From a bacterium (GTDB lineage Bacteria; UBP15; UBA6099; JAJRTR01), in assembly GCA_024278215.1 (NCBI GenBank), contig JAJRTR010000116.1:1-20748 (forward strand): a DNA stretch of 20,748 nucleotides, given 5' to 3'. The position numbers and the translations under genes are program-made. Shown piece after piece: positions 15,633 through 20,748 of the stretch (the stretch's first letter is position 1; every line of letters begins with the position of its first letter). Below the pieces are notes generated by a model. The model had not been told where the DNA came from, did no database searches, and was given only the letters and a program-made list of their open reading frames with translations.

Positions 15633-15659
15633 ATTTCGGCTTCAGCAACTGAAATAATA
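15633..15659 (-). promoter_or_regulatory. Possible sigma28-like flagellin promoter
   Basis: On the minus strand TATTATTT, 11 bases, then GCCGAAAT resembles the flagellar sigma28 pattern (TAAA-type -35, GCCGATAA -10) with correct spacing. The -10 box matches in six of eight positions, the -35 box less well. It would give a leader of about 45 nucleotides. Confidence 0.35.
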
Positions 15660-15784
15660 CCGTCCAGCCGCTGCTGTTCAGGTTGAGTGAAGGGGGTGTT
15701 AGCCGATAGAGGCGCAAAATGTGAGGGAACATTTTCACCTGTCTAAATGGTAGTATACTATTCCTGTATTGTCAACAAATATTC

Positions 15785-15828
15785 TTAACCCGGATTTCTG
15801 GCCCACACTGGTGAAATATGCGGGTTAA
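15785..15828. repeat. Hairpin repeat copy 3 (GTGAAATATGCGG family)
   Basis: TTAACCCG (15785-15792) and CGGGTTAA (15821-15828) form a perfect 8-bp stem around a longer loop than in the other copies. The 13-mer GTGAAATATGCGG is at 15811-15823. Confidence 0.7.
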
Positions 15829-15834
15829 TGTTTG

Positions 15835-15963
15835 ATTCCGGCGCAAAAAGTCCCAACACGCGAAAAGCAGGTACAGGCACCGCGGAAAAACCGCGTTGCC
15901 AGTCCCCGTTTTTCGCTGACTGTTTTCCATTTAGACTCAACACGGACTTTTTGTGCCGGAATA
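15835..15963. mobile_element. Nested palindrome, candidate MITE with 8-bp duplication
   Basis: The outer 19-base arms at 15835-15853 and 15944-15962 pair with one mismatch. Inside, GCGAAAA (15860-15866) pairs with TTTTCGC (15910-15916). The inner GGCACCGCGG (15876-15885) pairs with CCGCGTTGCC (15891-15900) with one mismatch and a loop of A. AATGTTTG directly precedes the element (15827-15834) and directly follows it (15964-15971), as a target-site duplication would. No protein is encoded and no T-tract follows on either strand. Confidence 0.55.
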
Positions 15964-15992
15964 AATGTTTGCGTGCGAGCACGTAGCGCATG

Positions 15993-16442
15993 TTATTCCC
16001 CGGATTCTTTCACGATAATTATGATATCAGGTACGTAGTTCGAGTTTTTTTTCGCGCGTCTGTTTAATATGGGGTAGATGACGGCGACACTTGCCGCGAA
16101 AAACAGTATGCCGCTTATCAGTGTTGTGGAATCCTTGTTCAAACCCCGCAACGATGCGATGTGGTCGCCAACTGCGAGTCCGATGATCAGACACAGGATC
16201 GGCACCATATATATGAAGAACGAACTGGAGACGAATGTGCTGTCGGACAACTCGATTTTCACGTGGTCGCCTTCGCGCGCGCCGACGATATTATTGGCCT
16301 CTACGGATACTTCTTCGCCGGACCCGCCCAGCGTCTGGCACATCCCTTTCGAGCTGCAACCCGCGCACGCATCGTTCCGCACTGTTTTCACCAGCGCGCG
16401 TTTTCCCCGTATTTCCATCACAATACCGTCTTCTACCGGCAT
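15993..16442 (-). CDS. RseC/MucC-like membrane protein
   Basis: A 149-residue protein of the SoxR-reducing-system RseC family. A cytoplasmic beta-rich N-terminal part (VEDGIVMEIRGKRALVKTVR) carries a four-Cys cluster motif CAGCSSKGMC preceded by NDA. It is followed by VSVEANNIVGAREGDHVKIE and two hydrophobic helices at about residues 75-95 and 105-125. In E. coli, RseC works with the Rsx/Rnf complex in reducing SoxR, and relatives often accompany rnf genes. Here it is about 3 kb from the rnf operon, on the other strand. I chose the internal ATG at 16442 because the longer frame (from 16508) would translate through a hairpin repeat. It lies downstream of the aminotransferase gene on the same strand. 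Confidence 0.87.
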   Translation of the reverse strand: MPVEDGIVMEIRGKRALVKTVRNDACAGCSSKGMCQTLGGSGEEVSVEANNIVGAREGDHVKIELSDSTFVSSSFFIYMVPILCLIIGLAVGDHIASLRGLNKDSTTLISGILFFAASVAVIYPILNRRAKKNSNYVPDIIIIVKESGE

Positions 16443-16461
16443 CTGCCGCCGCCTTTCCCGT

Positions 16462-16484
16462 CCCGCATCGGTGAAATATGCGGA
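16462..16484. repeat. Hairpin repeat copy 4 (GTGAAATATGCGG family)
   Basis: CCGCAT (16463-16468) and ATGCGG (16478-16483) form a perfect 6-bp stem with a 9-base loop, the same architecture as copy 1. It sits in the 96-bp gap between the aminotransferase and RseC-like genes. Confidence 0.7.
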
Positions 16485-16538
16485 AGGACAAATCCATTCG
16501 CGCAACACTTTATTATTATTATAAGCATCTCCAGCAGC

Positions 16539-17708
16539 TCATTCCGCTTCTTTCATTAAAAAAAACTCGCGCAGCCGACGCATTCCTTCTTTTATGTTTT
16601 CGATTGAATTGGCGTAGCTGAAGCGGATGAACCCCTCGCCGTTGCTGCCGAAGTCGATACCGGGCGTTACGGCGACTTTTGCTTTTTCGAGAATCTCCAG
16701 CGCCAGCCGGTACGAGTCGGTGTCGATGTGTTTCATGTTCACCAGCACATAGAACGCGCCCGTAGGCTCGACGGGAATGCGGAATCCCATTTCCTTGAGC
16801 GCGCCCACGATATAGCGCCTGCGCTCGTCGTAGATGCCGCACATACGTTCCACATCGTCCTTCGTCTCCCTCAGCGCGGCTATAGCGGCCCACTGGACAA
16901 ACGAGTTGGCCGAGATATAGAAATTCTGCTGTAGTTTCTGCATGTCGCGCATGTATTTTTTCGGCGCGATCACATAGCCGATGCGCCAGCCTGTCATCGC
17001 GTAAAGCTTTGAAAAACCGTTGATAACGAAAGCGTTGCCGGAGTATTCGAGCACACTGTGCGCGCGCGCTCCGCCATAAACAAGTCCGTGATAAATCTCA
17101 TCTGAAATCACCGGCACGTCATAGCGGGTAATCGCGGCCAGAGTCTCTCCGTCGATAATGGTGCCGCCCGGGTTCGACGGCGAATTCACAAGTATGGCGG
17201 CGGTTTTCGGACCTACCGCCCCTTCCGGTATCCCGGCTCGAAACTGGAATCCGTCTTCCTCTGTTACATTCACATACCGGGGCGTCCCGCAGGCGAATGT
17301 GATAAAGTTGGGGTAGCAGGCGTAATGAGGATTCGTGAGTACGACTTCACTGCCAGCCTCGATCAGCACGGAAAACACAAGGCTCATCGCTGCCGAAGTG
17401 CCGGGAGTTGCAATTATGCAGGAAGGATCGACATCCACGCCGTACCGCTCGAGATAATCTTCGGCGACGGCCTCGCGCAACTCGAGCAGACCCATGCTGT
17501 GCGTGTAGTGGGTCTTGCCCCCGCGCATGGCCCGCACACCTGCTTCGACAACGGCCGGCGGCGTGTCGAAATCCGGCTCCCCCACCTCCAGATGCACTAT
17601 ACTCTCGCCCTCGCGCTCCATCGCCTGGGCTTTCTCCAGTATCTCCATCACTATGAATGGAGTAATGCTTTTTATCTTTTCCCTGTTTGAACAGAAGTGT
17701 TCTTCCAT
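16539..17708 (-). CDS. Class I/II PLP-dependent aminotransferase
   Basis: A 389-residue cytoplasmic aminotransferase of the aspartate-aminotransferase fold. Landmarks are LEVGEPDFDTP near the N terminus, HYTHSMGLLELREAVA, NSPSNPGG with N179, SDEIYHG with D203 and Y206 that hold PLP, GFSKLYAMTGWRIGY with the Schiff-base Lys at K234, and FIRFSYA with the substrate-carboxylate Arg at R362. The frame is open further upstream, but the added residues are not family-like, so I start at the ATG at 17708 (a second ATG lies four codons earlier). The length is then normal. Substrate cannot be assigned; alanine/aspartate-type or aromatic 2-oxo-acid exchange are options. It is divergent from the exported protein gene. 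Confidence 0.95.
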   Translation of the reverse strand: MEEHFCSNREKIKSITPFIVMEILEKAQAMEREGESIVHLEVGEPDFDTPPAVVEAGVRAMRGGKTHYTHSMGLLELREAVAEDYLERYGVDVDPSCIIATPGTSAAMSLVFSVLIEAGSEVVLTNPHYACYPNFITFACGTPRYVNVTEEDGFQFRAGIPEGAVGPKTAAILVNSPSNPGGTIIDGETLAAITRYDVPVISDEIYHGLVYGGARAHSVLEYSGNAFVINGFSKLYAMTGWRIGYVIAPKKYMRDMQKLQQNFYISANSFVQWAAIAALRETKDDVERMCGIYDERRRYIVGALKEMGFRIPVEPTGAFYVLVNMKHIDTDSYRLALEILEKAKVAVTPGIDFGSNGEGFIRFSYANSIENIKEGMRRLREFFLMKEAE

Positions 17709-17826
17709 TATGATCACCATACTCGACAACTGTCGTTTTGAGCAACACAGGCATGTTTTTACACCCCTGCGATCCGTCCGATGATAATAACCCACTTGCG
17801 CGGCATTTTCAATTAAACATATTATG

Positions 17827-17841
17827 ATATAATCATTATAT
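17827..17841. promoter_or_regulatory. Palindromic TATAAT in the divergent gene gap
   Basis: ATATAATCATTATAT is symmetric about its central base and gives TATAAT on both strands, between the divergent aminotransferase and exported-protein genes. It could be a shared -10 region or an operator. No clear -35 box accompanies it on either side. Confidence 0.3.
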
Positions 17842-17888
17842 GTAAGTTGCGGGCGCCGTCCGCTATTATTGCTGACAGGGAACGGATC

Positions 17889-18788
17889 ATGACAATTAAA
17901 CGAATTCTGATAACGCTGGTCGCGGCGGCGATACTTTTCGCCGCCCGCGCCGTGGAGGCGACCCGCGCCGCCGAAGGGCACCTTAAGCCGGAGATACGCG
18001 ACGCTGTGAAAGTGACGCGCGCCATGCTTGCGCCCATGCGGTTCGCGAAACAGAAAGTGTGGTACAGCGCACTGCTCGAAGACCCGAGATACGGCAAGTA
18101 CAAGGCGGGTTACATGTTCATCGAGTTCGACAAAGATAAGGACGGCAACCTTATTCTCAGGCAGGAGTCCGACATAAGGCAGGTTCTCTACAGCGTGAAG
18201 ATGTCCCGCGAGTTTGTAAAATATGAGGAAGTAATCGACAGGCAGACGGGATTGCCGCTGCGTGCTTCGTTCGAATATGATGTTTCAGGCAGGACATACT
18301 GGCTTATCAGCATCAAACTGCCTCCCGAGTCACGCATGGCAACAAAGAAAACGGCAATCTTCGACTGGACCAGCAATAAAATAAAAATGACATACGGCGA
18401 CGGCCCCAACGCCCACGTGCGGATGTTCCCGCTCGAGAGAGACTCCGTGCCCGCTTTCGCGCCGGTGATCTTCATGTTCAGACTCATGGGCCGGCAGGAA
18501 GAGAAAGTGTACAGTTTCAGATATTTCGACATGCAGAGGGAACGATATGAAGACTCATATCTACAGTTCGAGGGACCGCGGGCAAAAGGCATCCAGAAAT
18601 ACTCGACCGTGCCGCAGGGCTGGGGCGACCAGACAGTAACAAGTTTCTGGTTCGGGCCGCCGTCCGAGGAAGCGCCGAACGGGCGTTTCGAGAAATATAT
18701 AATCAACCCGCTGATCACCAGATACATAACATTTCTGCCGACTACGAAAGAGAAAGCCCTCGAACCGGTGACGCCTCTCATCGACTGA
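17889..18788 (+). CDS. Exported protein of unknown function
   Basis: A 299-residue protein with a clear signal peptide (MTIKRILITLVAAAILFAAR, probably cleaved near residue 28) and no later membrane helix, so it is likely periplasmic or secreted. I do not recognise a family. The mature part is rich in beta-prone, charged segments such as KVWYSALLEDPRYGKYKAGY, YEEVIDRQTGLPLRASFEYD and WGDQTVTSFWFGPP. These recall, only loosely, LolA-like or DUF3108-like proteins that describe conversion of a sugar or lipid-like ligand. The ATG at 17889 is preceded by AGGGA, and a longer frame starting at 17847 lacks a signal peptide at its start. The acyl-CoA synthetase gene follows after 81 bp. Confidence 0.85.
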   Translation: MTIKRILITLVAAAILFAARAVEATRAAEGHLKPEIRDAVKVTRAMLAPMRFAKQKVWYSALLEDPRYGKYKAGYMFIEFDKDKDGNLILRQESDIRQVLYSVKMSREFVKYEEVIDRQTGLPLRASFEYDVSGRTYWLISIKLPPESRMATKKTAIFDWTSNKIKMTYGDGPNAHVRMFPLERDSVPAFAPVIFMFRLMGRQEEKVYSFRYFDMQRERYEDSYLQFEGPRAKGIQKYSTVPQGWGDQTVTSFWFGPPSEEAPNGRFEKYIINPLITRYITFLPTTKEKALEPVTPLID

Positions 18789-18869
18789 CTCTACACGCGG
18801 GCTCGCCGGTTCGACCCTGCTCCTGCTTTCAAGTTATCCAAATTCACAATCAGGGAGAAAAACATACTC

Positions 18870-20748
18870 ATGAAAAAACTATTTTACCCATCCGGCATAG
18901 CGGTTTTCGGCGTGTCCGAGGCACGCGACAACTTTGGCCGCAACATCGTGAAAAACCTGCTGGACTACGATTTCGACGGAAAGATATATCCCATCGGACG
19001 GAAGGAAGGCCGCATCTACGGAATAGATATCCACACCGATATTAACGAGGTGGAAGGCGCTGTCGACCTTGCGGTGTTCCTCGTGCCGGCGCGTTTCATC
19101 CCGGAGCAGATGGAGGCCTGCGCGAAAAAAGGCGTGCGCCGCATGATGATCTCGAGTGGCGGCTTCTCGGAACTCTCGGAAGACGGCGTCGCGCTCGAGC
19201 AGCGGTTGCTCGACATCGCCGCGAAAAACGACATCCGTTTTCTCGGCCCCAACTGTATCGCGGCGATAAACCAGGACATCGGCATGTGCCTGCCTTTCGT
19301 ACGCATGCACAGGTTCCTCGACGGGCCGGTGTCGTGCCTCACGCAGAGCGGCGGCGTGGGACTCAGCTTCATCAATCAGCTTACCGGCCAGAATATCGGC
19401 ATAAATAAATATGTCAGCCTCGGCAACAAGCTCAATATCGGCGAAGCGGACATGATACCGTTCCTCGAAGAAGACGAAAATACCGGGCTGATCCTGTTTT
19501 ACCTCGAGGAGATCGAGCGGGGCCGCGAGTTCATGAACGCCGTGCGCGGCTGCACGAAGCCGATTGTCGTGCTGAAGTCGAACACCGAACCGGAGACTGC
19601 ATCCGTGGCGCAATCGCACACCGCCGCCGTCGCAAACGACGACCGTGTGGTGGACGCCGCCTTCAGGCAGCTGGGCGTTACCCGTGTGGCGGAGTTCAGC
19701 GACGTCGCGCCCACGTGCAAAGCCTTCTCGATGCCGCCCATGAAGGGCAACAGGGTGGCGATCATCACACCCACCGGCGGCTATGCCGTGATCCTCGCCG
19801 ATATGTGCGCTAAATACGGGTTCGATCTGCCCGCGTTTCCGCAGTCTTTTATCGACGAGGTGTCGACGCATGTCAAAGCAGGCGTCATAAAACTTTCGAA
19901 CCCGCTGGACCTCGGCGATATGTTCGATTTCGAAATGGTTTCCTATACCGTCGCTCAGGCCATCCGGCAGGACGAATTCGACGCGATCGTGCTCTCGTGG
20001 ATTCTACTCCGGGACATCGGCGTCGACAAAATAAACATCTTCTCATACCTGGACAGGATGCGGAAGATGACGCCGAAGCCGGTGGTGCTCTCTCTTGTGG
20101 GCGATCCTGTCGACATAGCGCAAATCCGCAAGCAGACAAAGTATCCCATATTCACATCGCCCGAACAGTCGATACACGCACTGGCCCGCCTGCGGGACTT
20201 CCATCGCGACGCCATCGCGCTCAGAACTCAGAAACCTGTGCTTAAAGACATCGACGAACAGAAAATCAAGTCGGCCATCGCCGCCGCCCGCAAAGAAGGC
20301 CGCACCGAACTGGGCATGGAATCGCTCGAACTGCTCGAAGCCGCCGGCATCACCGCCGTGCCCTTCGCCCACGCTGCGACAGCCTCCGAAGCAGCGGAAA
20401 AGGCAGCGCGGATCGGGTTCCCGCTCGCAATGAAAATCGCGTCGCCCGATATACTCCACAAAACGGAAGTCCGGGGCGTTCGGCTGGGCGTCGACGGCGA
20501 AGACGAGTGCCGGAAAGTGTTCGGGGAACTGACAAACAATGCGCGGGAAGCAGCGTCCGGCAGCCGCATCACCGGCGTTTACATTCAGAAAATGGTCTCC
20601 GGCGCGCGCGAGATGCTGGCCGGAATAAACTACAATGAATCGTTCGGACATGTCGTGGTATTCGGGCTTGGGGGCACACTCGTAGAAGCGATAGAAGACG
20701 TGTCGATGCGCGTGGCACCCCTGGGACCGCTGGATGCTGAAAGAATGA
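18870..20748 (+). CDS. Acyl-CoA synthetase (NDP-forming), 3' end missing
   Basis: The first 626 residues of an acetate--CoA ligase (ADP-forming) family protein; the frame is open at the window edge and the family is about 700 residues long. Such enzymes convert acyl-CoA, ADP and phosphate to the free acid, CoA and ATP. A CoA-binding Rossmann domain covers about residues 1-125 (LFYPSGIAVFGVSEARDNFG, then FLGPNCIAAIN). Succinyl-CoA-ligase-like domains follow, with the SHTAAVA loop whose His250 matches the phosphohistidine. An ATP-grasp domain starts near 461, with AMKIASPDILHKTEVRGV and VFGLGGTLVEAIEDVSMRVAP. Alpha and beta parts are fused. AGGGAGA precedes the ATG. With the Rnf operon nearby, it fits acid-forming fermentation. 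Confidence 0.95.
   Translation, partial: MKKLFYPSGIAVFGVSEARDNFGRNIVKNLLDYDFDGKIYPIGRKEGRIYGIDIHTDINEVEGAVDLAVFLVPARFIPEQMEACAKKGVRRMMISSGGFSELSEDGVALEQRLLDIAAKNDIRFLGPNCIAAINQDIGMCLPFVRMHRFLDGPVSCLTQSGGVGLSFINQLTGQNIGINKYVSLGNKLNIGEADMIPFLEEDENTGLILFYLEEIERGREFMNAVRGCTKPIVVLKSNTEPETASVAQSHTAAVANDDRVVDAAFRQLGVTRVAEFSDVAPTCKAFSMPPMKGNRVAIITPTGGYAVILADMCAKYGFDLPAFPQSFIDEVSTHVKAGVIKLSNPLDLGDMFDFEMVSYTVAQAIRQDEFDAIVLSWILLRDIGVDKINIFSYLDRMRKMTPKPVVLSLVGDPVDIAQIRKQTKYPIFTSPEQSIHALARLRDFHRDAIALRTQKPVLKDIDEQKIKSAIAAARKEGRTELGMESLELLEAAGITAVPFAHAATASEAAEKAARIGFPLAMKIASPDILHKTEVRGVRLGVDGEDECRKVFGELTNNAREAASGSRITGVYIQKMVSGAREMLAGINYNESFGHVVVFGLGGTLVEAIEDVSMRVAPLGPLDAERM

Larger units (their letters stand above)
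15582..15992. other. Flagellin upstream region with two repeats
   Basis: No gene is supported in these 411 bp. The interval holds a candidate flagellar promoter, a GTGAAATATGCGG hairpin and a nested palindromic element. The stretch 15660-15784 shows nothing I recognise. Confidence 0.55.

Noticed and set aside
15785-15963. An integron attC-like recombination site, given the folded palindrome.
   Set aside because: No properly placed pair of RYYYAAC and GTTRRRY core sites, no cassette array and no integrase are seen; flanking duplications fit insertion better.
15993-16508. A longer RseC-like start at 16508.
   Set aside because: The extra 22 residues are not family-like and are encoded by the hairpin repeat; the ATG at 16442 gives the usual N terminus.
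16539-17981. A 480-residue version of the aminotransferase starting at 17981.
   Set aside because: The first 87-91 residues are low in family likeness, cross the divergent promoter area and overlap the signal peptide of the opposite gene.

Overview
The window looks like a chromosomal segment of a motile, probably diderm, anaerobic or fermentative bacterium. It has an Rnf-type membrane electron-transfer operon, an NDP-forming acyl-CoA synthetase, a flagellin, chemotaxis genes and an RseC-like protein. I cannot fix the phylum from sequence alone. Intergenic DNA is unusually rich in palindromes and dispersed repeats, with several candidate miniature mobile elements.

Layout. 1-3.3 kb (minus strand): a chemotaxis group of a methyl-accepting chemotaxis protein, CheW and a stand-alone receiver protein. 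A truncated receiver remnant overlaps the cheW start codon, and a 178-bp palindromic element sits at the receiver gene's stop codon. 3.3-4.06 kb: non-coding, with one copy of a 192-bp repeat. 4.06-6.14 kb (plus): a cyclic-nucleotide-binding-domain protein, a promoter-plus-terminator leader, and purA. 6.6-12.96 kb (plus): rnfC-D-G-E-A-B. 12.96-14.28 kb: non-coding repeat area with an inverted, tandem-expanded copy of the 192-bp repeat and a candidate miniature inverted-repeat element. 14.28-17.7 kb (minus): a flagellin with an inserted beta-sandwich-like domain, an RseC-family protein and a class I/II aminotransferase. 17.9-20.75 kb (plus): an exported protein of unknown function and the 5' part of an acyl-CoA synthetase (NDP-forming) that runs off the window.

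The most interesting content is the Rnf operon. RnfB is fused in one 699-residue frame to a complete GltD/NfnB-like FAD and NAD(P)H oxidoreductase. In the same operon, RnfC keeps both 4Fe-4S ligand sets but has lost the glycine-rich NADH/FMN loop and the ECEPY-type motif, and RnfD lacks a recognisable flavinylation motif. RnfG keeps its SGAT flavin site, and RnfA and RnfE keep the membrane 2Fe-2S cysteines. The simplest reading is a rewired Rnf whose pyridine-nucleotide site has moved from RnfC to the RnfB-attached flavoprotein, possibly using NADP(H). This is inference and has not been tested.

The second notable item is the flagellin, whose variable region holds about 145 residues resembling the galactose-binding-like domains of glycosidases. 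This suggests a glycan-binding filament. Aminotransferase, acyl-CoA synthetase and Rnf together would fit amino-acid or 2-oxo-acid fermentation with ferredoxin-linked ion pumping, but they are not one operon.
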